A DNA stretch of 23,557 nucleotides. Origin: a virus. Location: the IMG/VR virus record IMGVR_UViG_3300030380_000952, positions 1,909-25,465 of that record. The stretch is one strand, 5' to 3'. How positions within the stretch are numbered: the stretch's first letter is position 1; every line of letters starts with the position of its first letter. This document shows, in pieces, positions 5,341-10,335 of this stretch. The position numbers were made by a program, and so were the translations under genes. The notes under the pieces were generated by a model, which did no database searches, was not told the DNA's origin, and saw only the letters and a program-made list of their open reading frames with translations.

Positions 5341-5511
5341 ATGACGACTAAAAAAATATTTGGTGTACCTTTCAGAGGTTGGAGAGAAGAGACAAGACTA
5401 TTCAAGCAGGACTTGGCAAGGATGCAAGGGCTTGAATGGGTGAGTTGGTTTATCCTCAAACCTCTAGCAGTACTTATATTAATAGCATTACTAATCAATG
5501 GAGGTGTTTAA
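5341..5511 (+). CDS. Small membrane protein, 56 aa
   Basis: Begins MTTKKIFGVPFRGWREETRL, a basic, partly amphipathic N-terminus, and ends in a hydrophobic segment WFILKPLAVLILIALLING of about 20 residues, so a single C-terminal membrane span with the N-terminus in the cytoplasm is likely. The start is set by the composite GGAGGAC-GTTTAAAC-ATG. The last codons are GGA GGT GTT TAA, so the C-terminus, the next ribosome-binding site (GGAGG) and a GTTTAAAC copy are all the same bases. No function assigned; early phage membrane proteins often act on host processes. Confidence 0.7.
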   Translation: MTTKKIFGVPFRGWREETRLFKQDLARMQGLEWVSWFILKPLAVLILIALLINGGV

Positions 5512-5516
5512 ACGCT

Positions 5517-5771
5517 ATGAAAACTTTACAACTTACAAACGGAGAGATTGTTTATCTAATAAAGGCAACTAATACAAGGTGGTCAAAGGTTGATAAACGT
5601 TTAAGAATTTTAGACAGCATGACGGAGCAAGAGATTGCAAACCATGATGCAGAGCTAGAGGGCTTAGAGTTTTTTAAGCATGGTGAGGAGGTAGCCTTTC
5701 ACAGTAAAGAGAGACGAGAGCTTGAGCAATTGGAAACTTATTTAGAAACTAAATTATCGGAGGTAGTTTAA
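5517..5771 (+). CDS. Hypothetical protein, 84 aa
   Basis: Unrecognised. The ATG at 5517 follows GGAGGT-GTTTAAAC-GCT. The N-terminal half MKTLQLTNGEIVYLIKATNT looks like a small beta-strand pair (a type often seen in short phage early proteins), and the C-terminal half is a charged helix (SKERRELEQLETYLETKLSE). It ends ...GTA GTT TAA, with the stop inside the GTTTAAAC copy at 5766-5773, and its last codons contain the GGAGG for the next gene. Confidence 0.72.
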   Translation: MKTLQLTNGEIVYLIKATNTRWSKVDKRLRILDSMTEQEIANHDAELEGLEFFKHGEEVAFHSKERRELEQLETYLETKLSEVV

Positions 5772-5773
5772 AC

Positions 5774-5929
5774 ATGATGTATATAAAAATATTATATCTA
5801 ATTATATTTAAAATGTTAGGTATCAAAGTTCCTTACCCTGTAAATATGACAGTCGTTGAGGTCAGTAAAATAAATTGTAAGCCAAACTATAAATTAGTTA
5901 GGAAGATTTTAAAATGGGAGGACGTTTAA
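5774..5929 (+). CDS. Hypothetical protein, 51 aa
   Basis: Start ATGATG directly after GGAGGTA-GTTTAAAC. The N-terminal part MMYIKILYLIIFKMLGIKVP is hydrophobic and may bind or insert in the membrane; the rest (VVEVSKINCKPNYKLVRKIL) is polar. It ends TGGGAGGAC-GTT-TAA, with the next ribosome-binding site and palindrome inside its 3' end. Unrecognised. Confidence 0.62.
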   Translation: MMYIKILYLIIFKMLGIKVPYPVNMTVVEVSKINCKPNYKLVRKILKWEDV

Positions 5930-5931
5930 AC

Positions 5932-6000
5932 ATGATGCCTTGTATTATCACTGGAATTTATATTATAATTGGAACAGGTGTTGCGATATGGTTTGATTAA
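5932..6000 (+). CDS. Possible 22-aa membrane peptide
   Basis: The frame MMPCIITGIYIIIGTGVAIW-FD is almost wholly hydrophobic. Despite its length it has the full junction GGAGGAC-GTTTAAAC-ATG used by its neighbours, which argues that it is translated. A single-span membrane micropeptide is the likely product. Confidence 0.5.
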   Translation: MMPCIITGIYIIIGTGVAIWFD

Positions 6001-6269
6001 CTCTAAAACTTTGATAGCTTCTAAGCCTTTGATAACTGTGTCAAGGGCTGAAGTCGTTTAAATATTTACAAGCTCTTAGAGTGGACGAGAGGAGACGAGA
6101 GAGGGTGTTTAAACGCAGTCATTTAATTACAATTTAAGAGGGTAAAAATTGGTAGTGTTTAAACGCTTGTCAATAGAAAAAAAATTAATTTAATTATTTT
6201 TAATTTAGTTATTGACAGACGATTAAAAGTATGGCTTAATTACAAAATAAAAAATTGAGGACTATTAAT
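6001..6269 (+). other. Gene-free stretch with two GTTTAAAC copies
   Basis: No gene is seen. It holds two CTTTGATA repeats (about 6009 and 6027), a purine-rich GAGACGAGAG run, GTTTAAAC at 6107 and 6157, a very A/T-rich block (6177-6210) and, at its right end, a promoter. It reads as a control region between two blocks of small genes. Confidence 0.55.
6212..6240 (+). promoter_or_regulatory. Extended -10 promoter
   Basis: TTGACA (6212-6217), 17 bp, CTTAAT (6235-6240) with TGG before it. The AAAAGTATG before the -10 matches the promoters at 8940 and 11228. An A/T block just upstream may act as an UP element. Confidence 0.6.
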
Positions 6270-6440
6270 ATGAAAATAAAAAGAGTAAGCAGATATACAT
6301 TCGACAAGGACGGACACCCTATTAATAAGAGAGGGAAAAGATTGACGAATAAAATTACAGCTACGTTTAAACACTCTCCGTATAATGCAGGGGCTAGGGT
6401 AATGTGGGATACATTTGCAAAGGAGGAGGTTGTAAAATGA
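6270..6440 (+). CDS. Small basic protein, 56 aa
   Basis: Unrecognised. ATG at 6270 after a GAGG site; an earlier TTG at 6255 is possible but less likely. The protein MKIKRVSRYTFDKDGHPINK continues with RGKRLTNKITATFKHSPYN and is strongly basic, suggesting nucleic-acid contact. A GTTTAAAC copy (6365-6372) is read as Phe-Lys inside it. The stop TGA overlaps the next ATG (ATGA), so the two are coupled. Confidence 0.68.
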   Translation: MKIKRVSRYTFDKDGHPINKRGKRLTNKITATFKHSPYNAGARVMWDTFAKEEVVK

Positions 6441-6625
6441 AAGTTAAAATGATTTGGTATGAATTGGTTAAGCGAGAAGATATATTAGAAGTTGATTCGT
6501 TAGATGAAGCATACGATACCGAAATAGTTTTTGGTAATGGAGAAGAAGTATCTACTTCTTTACATTGGTCAGATCAAATACAACACATAGTTATAGATGA
6601 GGAGAACGAAGATGAAAAAATTTAA
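6437..6625 (+). CDS. Acidic hypothetical protein, 62 aa
   Basis: Start ATG 6437 after GGAGGAGG. The sequence MKVKMIWYELVKREDILEVD goes on to a beta-strand-like middle and ends HIVIDEENEDEKI. The acidic tail is produced by the next gene's ribosome-binding cassette (GGAGAACGAAGATGA) being read in this frame. Function unknown; it overlaps the next gene by 14 nt. Confidence 0.7.
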   Translation: MKVKMIWYELVKREDILEVDSLDEAYDTEIVFGNGEEVSTSLHWSDQIQHIVIDEENEDEKI

Positions 6626-7049
6626 AACTCAAGCAGAAGATCATTCTATTACAACAACGCTTAATGTTGTTGCAAGTCCATCTTCTATATGGGCAGTTGA
6701 TTATGATATGTTTAAAGAATTCTTTGTAAAAGAAGGATTTGATACAAAAGCAGACTGGGAAGATTATCTTAATTATTTTGAAGATTGTGATTCAGACTGG
6801 ATTAATGATATAGCAGAATTTTATAACTTAGGTTGGGATTATATAGACCCAGACAATGGACGTTGCAAAGGCAACGATTATTTTGTTTTATATTTAAAGG
6901 AGAACGAAGATGAATAAATCAGAAATGATTGCAGAGATTGAAAGTCTTTGCAAAGCAAATAAAAATAATCCTTACTGCTCTGTATATTGGTTAGCAGATA
7001 TGATTAAGGAAGTTGTTGATAGTACAGATTTAAAGGAGAACGAAGATGA
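6601..7049 (+). repeat. Repeated ribosome-binding cassette GGAGAACGAAGATGA
   Basis: The 15-mer GGAGAACGAAGATGA is at 6601-6615, 6899-6913 and 7035-7049, each containing the ribosome-binding site and ATG of a gene. The last two share 21 identical bases starting with TTTAAAG. A shortened form GGAGAACAAATGA is at 7349-7361. Each full copy also encodes the ENEDE tail of the gene upstream. Confidence 0.8.
6612..6917 (+). CDS. Acidic hypothetical protein, 101 aa
   Basis: Unrecognised. The ATG at 6612 follows the GGAGAACGAAG cassette. Very acidic and aromatic (WAVDYDMFKEFF, ADWEDYLNYFEDCDSDW, YNLGWDYIDPDNG), which could make it a DNA mimic or a protein binder, though nothing more specific can be said. 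It ends LKENEDE, again encoded by the following gene's ribosome-binding cassette, and overlaps that gene by 8 nt. Confidence 0.7.
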   Translation: MKKFKTQAEDHSITTTLNVVASPSSIWAVDYDMFKEFFVKEGFDTKADWEDYLNYFEDCDSDWINDIAEFYNLGWDYIDPDNGRCKGNDYFVLYLKENEDE

Positions 7050-7053
7050 GTAG
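6910..7053 (+). CDS. Hypothetical protein, 47 aa
   Basis: The frame MNKSEMIAEIESLCKANKNN continues PYCSVYWLADMIKEVVDST and ends DLKENEDE, the same C-terminus as the previous protein because the same ribosome-binding cassette is read through. Probably two helices. It overlaps both neighbours by 8 nt. Function unknown. Confidence 0.65.
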   Translation: MNKSEMIAEIESLCKANKNNPYCSVYWLADMIKEVVDSTDLKENEDE

Positions 7054-7276
7054 AACAAATTTAAATTATAAGAACGCTAGTCACACAGATTTAATCTATG
7101 GCTTGATGCTGATATGGAAACAGAGAGTGGATGCAGGGCTTGATGATAGTGAGATAGTAGATGATTGTGTAGACGAGAGCTACATTAAAGATTTATTATT
7201 TGACTTGAGTCATTTATGTGATGAGTATGCTATTGATTTAGAGCAACTCTTTGACCAAGTAAAGGGTAGTGTTTAA
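7046..7276 (+). CDS. Acidic hypothetical protein, 76 aa
   Basis: Unrecognised. Begins MSRTNLNYKNASHTDLIYGL and is then acidic and helical (DDSEIVDDCVDESYIKDLLF, DLSHLCDEYAIDLEQLFDQV). It ends KGSV with the stop inside the GTTTAAAC copy at 7271-7278. The start lies in the third copy of the ribosome-binding cassette. A small helical bundle is likely; the high acidity matches its neighbours. Confidence 0.7.
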   Translation: MSRTNLNYKNASHTDLIYGLMLIWKQRVDAGLDDSEIVDDCVDESYIKDLLFDLSHLCDEYAIDLEQLFDQVKGSV

Positions 7277-7305
7277 ACGCTATGAAAAATAATTTAAAAA
7301 AGTGC

Positions 7306-7333
7306 TTGACATTTTTTTGGATTCGTGTATATT
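7306..7333 (+). promoter_or_regulatory. Sigma70-type promoter
   Basis: TTGACA (7306-7311), 16 bp, TATATT (7328-7333). Predicted start near 7340, with an AAAGGAG site at 7347-7352 and ATG at 7358. It follows the GTTTAAAC copy at 7271 by about 28 bp. Confidence 0.7.
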
Positions 7334-7357
7334 GAAACAATAAATAAAGGAGAACAA

Positions 7358-7789
7358 ATGAAATCATTATTAAAAAGAATAACAGATAAAGCAACAGAAA
7401 AGGGATACGGATTTAGAATAGATGCGTATGAGATGTGGAATTATGGGTGTGAAGATTACATATCGGAATACCATAACAGCTATGACACATTGGTTGAGGA
7501 CTTGAAAGGTGTTGAGTGTGAGACGATACACTTTGCAAAGCTTGATGAGGTTGAACCTTTGGAGGAACAATTAAAGGAGTTCGACTTAGAAAGCGTTGAA
7601 GATATTGACGATTCTGATATAGCTTTTGGTATACTAGCAGGAGACTATGCTATCAGGTGGATAAACTATGGTGGCAATACAGGAACAGACTGTTTAAACG
7701 ATGGCTCTAGTTCGCTTTGGGATATCTTAGAAATCAGTAAGATTACCGAAGAGTATGAGAAAGAGCTAGAAGACTTTGAAAGATTTTAA
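7358..7789 (+). CDS. Acidic hypothetical protein, 143 aa
   Basis: I chose the ATG at 7358 because it follows AAAGGAG and lies 18 nt after the predicted transcription start; an in-frame ATG at 7325 lies inside the -10 region. The sequence opens MKSLLKRITDKATEKGYGFR and is acidic after that (LEEQLKEFDLESVEDIDDSD), with a later FGILAGDYAIRWINYGGNTG segment. A GTTTAAAC copy (7692-7699) is read as Leu-Asn. Unrecognised; a strong promoter of its own suggests an early function against or for host machinery. Confidence 0.75.
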   Translation: MKSLLKRITDKATEKGYGFRIDAYEMWNYGCEDYISEYHNSYDTLVEDLKGVECETIHFAKLDEVEPLEEQLKEFDLESVEDIDDSDIAFGILAGDYAIRWINYGGNTGTDCLNDGSSSLWDILEISKITEEYEKELEDFERF

Positions 7790-7801
7790 TAAGGAGGAAG
7801 T

Positions 7802-7903
7802 ATGATAACACTAGAAGATATCTATGATATCGTAAGGGACAACGAGAAAAAGTTAGAAGAGATATTAGAATTATTAGAAGATAAAAAAAATGAGAACGTT
7901 TAA
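7802..7903 (+). CDS. Helical peptide, 33 aa
   Basis: AAGGAGG lies just before the ATG. The product MITLEDIYDIVRDNEKKLEE continues ILELLEDKKNENV, a single charged helix with heptad-like leucine/isoleucine spacing, probably a short coiled coil. The stop is inside the GTTTAAAC copy at 7898-7905 (GTT TAA). Function unknown. Confidence 0.62.
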   Translation: MITLEDIYDIVRDNEKKLEEILELLEDKKNENV

Positions 7904-7915
7904 ACGGAGTAAGAT

Positions 7916-8182
7916 ATGCAGAACGATATAACAAATATAAGATACGTTGAGATGACCTACGATCACACGATCACCTTTGATATAGATGAGATAGCTAACG
8001 CTAATAACTTTATACCGAGTGATATCGAAGAGGTAGAGTGTGGTAAATGGGCAAAACTAAACATCACTTTGAAAGATGGCAGGGTTATAGAAGAGGACGG
8101 ATGTTTCTATACTGCTATCCCCGATTTAAAGTGGGCAGAGAGAGAAGCTTTTTATGACGGAAGTTATAATGAACTTATTTAA
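7916..8182 (+). CDS. Hypothetical protein, 88 aa
   Basis: Unrecognised. Start preceded by CGGAG directly after a GTTTAAAC copy. The protein opens MQNDITNIRYVEMTYDHTIT, has FDIDEIANANNFIPSDIEEV and then a beta-hairpin-like LNITLKDGRVIEEDGC and ends AFYDGSYNELI. It is acidic and likely alpha/beta. Its stop codon lies one base before the phased heptamer array. Confidence 0.7.
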   Translation: MQNDITNIRYVEMTYDHTITFDIDEIANANNFIPSDIEEVECGKWAKLNITLKDGRVIEEDGCFYTAIPDLKWAEREAFYDGSYNELI

Positions 8183-8223
8183 TTGTTACACAATTGTTAC
8201 ATAACTGTAACACAAATGTAACA
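8183..8223. promoter_or_regulatory. Four-site operator array, 11-bp period
   Basis: TGTTACA at 8184-8190 and 8195-8201, and its reverse complement TGTAACA at 8206-8212 and 8217-8223. Start positions step by exactly 11 bp, so all four sites face the same side of the helix, in a two-right, two-left arrangement centred near 8203. It lies directly upstream of a -10 element with no recognisable -35, which is where an activator would bind. Confidence 0.75.
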
Positions 8224-8229
8224 TTCGTA

Positions 8230-8238
8230 TGGTTAAAT
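8230..8238 (+). promoter_or_regulatory. Extended -10 element, no clear -35
   Basis: TGG followed by TTAAAT (8233-8238), like the TGG-CTTAAT at 6232. No TTGACA-like box is at the right distance; the heptamer array occupies that place. Predicted start about 8245, at the base of the first RNA helix. Confidence 0.4.
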
Positions 8239-8242
8239 AGAT

Positions 8243-8461
8243 TTTGTAGTTAGGAGTGAGCCTTTGTAAAATCCCTACCCTCTATTAAATTAGAGTAGAC
8301 AAGAGATAGGGTTAAGGATAAAAGTAAATGAGAACTAAACCACCATGCACTAACTACAAATTTGTCCGAGGAAAGAAGGACAAAACTCTTGAGAGCCTAG
8401 AGCAAGAGTATAATTCCGAGATAGGCAGTAGTTGGTAGACCTGCTTAAAAAAACTACCACC
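8243..8461 (+). ncRNA. Candidate structured RNA with pseudoknot, about 219 nt
   Basis: No gene fits in this stretch, but the RNA folds well by eye. Closing helix: 8243-8253 (TTTGTAGTTAG) with 8350-8360, 11 perfect pairs. Inside: 8261-8264 with 8314-8317, 8273-8277 (CCCTA) with 8307-8311, 8280-8284 (CTCTA) with 8291-8295. Stacked directly after the closing helix: 8361-8367 (TTTGTCC) with 8378-8384, 7 pairs, loop GAGGAAAGAA. Next: 8385-8391 (ACTCTTG) with 8403-8409, 7 pairs, whose loop has GCCTA (8395-8399) complementary to TAGGC (8422-8426), a pseudoknot. Last: 8433-8438 (TGGTAG) with 8454-8459. I recognise no known RNA family. It could be an independent RNA or a 5' leader controlling the gene at 8483. 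Confidence 0.6.
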
Positions 8462-8482
8462 TAATTTTAAAGGAGGAACGAT

Positions 8483-8701
8483 ATGAGTAGAGTGTATAAT
8501 ACTTATTGTGATACAAGAGACGATATCTATATTGCAATGGGAGATGCAGGATTAAGTGAGGGACTGTTTAAACAACTTCACAATGAGCAGGGCAGAGATG
8601 CTGTTGCTTATATTATTAGAGGACAACTAAACAAAGAGCCAATCTTTTTTGACGAAGCTCTTGACCAAATAATAAAGGAGGTAAATGATGAGTACAAATA
8701 A
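8483..8701 (+). CDS. Hypothetical protein, 72 aa
   Basis: Unrecognised. AAGGAGGAACG before the ATG, which starts 22 nt after the structured RNA candidate. The sequence MSRVYNTYCDTRDDIYIAMG continues DAGLSEGLFKQLHNEQGRDA and QLNKEPIFFDEALDQIIKEV: mainly helical. GTTTAAAC (8566-8573) is read as Phe-Lys within it. If the upstream RNA is a riboswitch-like leader, this gene and the next are its targets (inference). Its 3' end overlaps the next gene. Confidence 0.7.
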   Translation: MSRVYNTYCDTRDDIYIAMGDAGLSEGLFKQLHNEQGRDAVAYIIRGQLNKEPIFFDEALDQIIKEVNDEYK

Positions 8702-8933
8702 TATGCCAAGCATCTATCAGATTGTTGATGATGTATGTGCAAGAGACTTTGAAATTCTTGCAAGGTTATCAACCAATCAACGTGATAAGTTTGTTAATAT
8801 AATTTATGAAGACGTGTTAGCAGGTGATAGCCCTGAAGAAATAACAGAGGATAGAATCTATGATTACGTTGAAGAGTTTATTACTAAGGCTATCAGCGTG
8901 TCGATTGATGACGTTGTTGATTTTAATTTGTAA
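8688..8933 (+). CDS. Hypothetical protein, 81 aa
   Basis: AAAGGAGG at 8674-8681 suits the second ATG (8688) better than the first (8685). The product MSTNNMPSIYQIVDDVCARD continues FEILARLSTNQRDKFVNIIY and an acidic helical half ending SIDDVVDFNL. It looks like an all-helical protein and shares the acidic style of its neighbours. The last codon and stop (TTG TAA CA) form a TGTAACA heptamer (8929-8935) like those at 8183, just before the next promoter. Confidence 0.68.
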   Translation: MSTNNMPSIYQIVDDVCARDFEILARLSTNQRDKFVNIIYEDVLAGDSPEEITEDRIYDYVEEFITKAISVSIDDVVDFNL

Positions 8934-8939
8934 CATGAT

Positions 8940-8968
8940 TTGCTTTTTAATTAAAAGTATGTTATACT
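8940..8968 (+). promoter_or_regulatory. Extended -10 promoter
   Basis: TTGCTT (8940-8945), 17 bp, TATACT (8963-8968) with TGT before it; AAAAGTATG precedes, as at 6212 and 11228. A TGTAACA heptamer lies 4 bp upstream of the -35 (8929-8935). Confidence 0.68.
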
Positions 8969-9038
8969 CTACTAAAATTAACAAAGCAAATAACAAAATA
9001 TATTTATTAATTATTATTTAAATAAAAGGAGAAAAGAA

Positions 9039-9194
9039 TTGAGAGATTATATTAAAGAAGCTATAGATAATCATTATAATAATCAACCTTTAAAAGGTAC
9101 AAGACCTAATGAGTTTGATTATCTAGTGGATAAAGATGTTAAAAAAATGGAGGAAGAATATGATTCAATATCAAAATCAAAAAGTAACAGCTAA
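9039..9194 (+). CDS. Hypothetical protein, 51 aa, TTG start
   Basis: AAAAGGAG (9025-9031) is spaced correctly for a TTG at 9039, and the frame runs 51 codons: (M)RDYIKEAIDNHYNNQPLKG, then TRPNEFDYLVDKDVKKMEEE and YDSISKSKSNS. No ATG is available near the ribosome-binding site. It is the first gene after the 8940 promoter and overlaps the next gene by 35 nt. Function unknown. Confidence 0.58.
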   Translation: MRDYIKEAIDNHYNNQPLKGTRPNEFDYLVDKDVKKMEEEYDSISKSKSNS

Positions 9195-9405
9195 GACTTA
9201 TGCTAAACATCAGGTATCAGATTACCTAATGAGGTTATTTGATAAACCTAATGTTCATATGGATGAAGACTTTGAAAACTTTACACCTAAAGAACAAGAA
9301 GAAATACTTAGGCACGTTAGTTTGTTTGAGGACAGGATTCATAAACTATTAGGGGTATCGTTTAAACAGATCATAAGCTCTAGTAATTTTACAAAAGCTA
9401 TATAA
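9160..9405 (+). CDS. Hypothetical protein, 81 aa
   Basis: ATG at 9160 after GGAGGAAG; an ATG eight codons upstream has no such site. MIQYQNQKVTAKTYAKHQVS, then DYLMRLFDKPNVHMDEDFEN and PKEQEEILRHVSLFEDRIHK, ends FKQIISSSNFTKAI. Helical. GTTTAAAC (9360-9367) is read as Phe-Lys. No family recognised. Confidence 0.7.
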   Translation: MIQYQNQKVTAKTYAKHQVSDYLMRLFDKPNVHMDEDFENFTPKEQEEILRHVSLFEDRIHKLLGVSFKQIISSSNFTKAI

Positions 9406-9418
9406 CAGGAGGTTAGTT

Positions 9419-9628
9419 ATGGAATTTATGTTAGCAGTAGTGGGTGTAGTTTTAGTTTTATCAATGACAACTTTGTATATGTACTTGGTTGAAGATGAAA
9501 AGATAGAACCTCACATACCAAGACCTGTTGAAAGAGATCAAGTCTATCGTGGAAACTTTTGGGATGCAGAGACACAGAAGTATTACAAGTGGGATGAGTT
9601 AATGGAACTTAAAAAAGAGAGGGAGTAA
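9419..9628 (+). CDS. Membrane-anchored protein, 69 aa
   Basis: The start follows CAGGAGGTT. Residues ~3-24 (FMLAVVGVVLVLSMTTLYMY) form one membrane span; the remaining ~45 residues are polar (DEKIEPHIPRPVERDQVYRG, NFWDAETQKYYKWDELMELK). There is no signal-peptidase motif, so it is probably an N-terminal anchor with a soluble domain. Unrecognised. Confidence 0.7.
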   Translation: MEFMLAVVGVVLVLSMTTLYMYLVEDEKIEPHIPRPVERDQVYRGNFWDAETQKYYKWDELMELKKERE

Positions 9629-9629
9629 A

Positions 9630-9830
9630 ATGACACAACATGATGAAGCTGTTGAGAAACAAAGAGAGTTTCTTGAAATGGAAAAGAAAGCCAAATCTAT
9701 TATAGCTATTGACACGAGGTTCAAAGATGGGTTATGGTATAAACAAACAGTTGACTATGCAGATGGTCGAAGGGTTACAGAGTACAGAGACAAACGCAGA
9801 GCAACAATAGAGGAACATTATGAAAGGTAA
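9630..9830 (+). CDS. Hypothetical protein, 66 aa
   Basis: Starts one base after the previous stop, with GAGGGAG upstream. MTQHDEAVEKQREFLEMEKK is a charged helix, followed by DTRFKDGLWYKQTVDYADGR and RVTEYRDKRRATIEEHYER, probably a beta hairpin and a helix. Unrecognised. Its end contains the GAGG for the next gene, which overlaps by 11 nt. Confidence 0.68.
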   Translation: MTQHDEAVEKQREFLEMEKKAKSIIAIDTRFKDGLWYKQTVDYADGRRVTEYRDKRRATIEEHYER

Positions 9831-10008
9831 AATATTTGGATTTGTAATTGGATTAATGATAGCTTTAACATTAATTAATGTAGTCTTTGTAGTGGAAGAA
9901 GTTAAAGAACAAAGAGGACAAAGCTATAAAGTTTGTCGAGATAAACTGTTCAAAGCTTATCCACAAGAAGTAGATTACAAAGAGTGGAGGACATGTATTA
10001 ATGGCTAA
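9820..10008 (+). CDS. Membrane or secreted protein, 62 aa
   Basis: MKGKIFGFVIGLMIALTLIN followed by VVFVVEEV is a basic start and a hydrophobic stretch of ~22 residues, either a membrane anchor or a signal peptide. The rest (KEQRGQSYKVCRDKLFKAYP, QEVDYKEWRTCING) has two cysteines that could form a disulfide if exported. Function unknown. Confidence 0.66.
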   Translation: MKGKIFGFVIGLMIALTLINVVFVVEEVKEQRGQSYKVCRDKLFKAYPQEVDYKEWRTCING

Positions 10009-10150
10009 GACATGGAACAAAACTGCTCATGTATCTGCTACACAAGGCAGGGGTAAAAAGACAAGTCAAGGTAGAGGTAATGTTGCCTTCTCTACCATGA
10101 ATAAAAATAAGAAGGCATCGTTTAAACAATATCGAGGGCAAGGTAAATGA
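10001..10150 (+). CDS. Small Gly/Lys/Arg-rich protein, 49 aa
   Basis: ATG at 10001, overlapping the previous gene's end, after GTGGAGGAC. MAKTWNKTAHVSATQGRGKK, then TSQGRGNVAFSTMNKNKKAS and FKQYRGQGK. I recall a similar short protein in marine phages, function unknown. The low complexity, RG repeats and basic charge suggest RNA or DNA binding and disorder. GTTTAAAC (10120-10127) is read as Phe-Lys. The stop overlaps the next start (ATGA). Confidence 0.7.
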   Translation: MAKTWNKTAHVSATQGRGKKTSQGRGNVAFSTMNKNKKASFKQYRGQGK

Positions 10151-10335
10151 AAGAGAAGATGATAACAATTAAAGTTCCTGAGTCTAGACTTAAATGGATT
10201 AAGGAAGAATACAAACTAGCCAAGTGGGGAGTCAATGGTTTGTTTGAGTATGGTGGTATGGATATCAAAGAAGCACATGCATTAGCAGATATTCTTTGTC
10301 ATGTTAGTGAAGTGTTTCAACTTGAGGATGAATGA
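10147..10335 (+). CDS. Hypothetical protein, 62 aa
   Basis: Coupled to the upstream gene through ATGA. MKEKMITIKVPESRLKWIKE begins with a short strand and is followed by helices (YKLAKWGVNGLFEYGGMDIK, EAHALADILCHVSEVFQLED). No motif recognised. The stop overlaps the next start by one base. Confidence 0.68.
   Translation: MKEKMITIKVPESRLKWIKEEYKLAKWGVNGLFEYGGMDIKEAHALADILCHVSEVFQLEDE

Larger units (their letters stand above)
5327..5937 (+). promoter_or_regulatory. Composite start sites GGAGG-nn-GTTTAAAC-ATG
   Basis: Four successive genes have the same start block: GGAGG, two bases, GTTTAAAC and then ATG directly (5341, 5774, 5932) or after GCT (5517). The palindromes are at 5333-5340, 5506-5513, 5766-5773 and 5924-5931. 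A fifth identical block precedes the exonuclease gene (15897-15912). In a folded or dimerised RNA the palindrome would mask the start; as DNA it would place a protein-binding site on every start. Confidence 0.75.

Noticed and set aside
6166-6171. TGTCAA (a minus-strand TTGACA) in the 6001-6269 gap
   Set aside because: No -10-like sequence lies at the right distance on the minus strand and no leftward gene follows.
7281-7334. A 17-codon frame starting ATGAAAAAT after the GTTTAAAC at 7271
   Set aside because: It runs through the -35 and -10 boxes of the 7306 promoter and lacks protein-like composition, though its junction resembles the one at 5517.
8368-8381. GAGGAAAG near GTCC/GGAC, similar to a conserved RNase P RNA stretch
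   Set aside because: The rest of the RNase P core is missing and the sequence forms a simple hairpin here.
9957-9965. A third perfect DnaA box TTATCCACA
   Set aside because: It is inside a coding gene, alone, and explained by the codons for Ala-Tyr-Pro-Gln; not counted as part of an origin.
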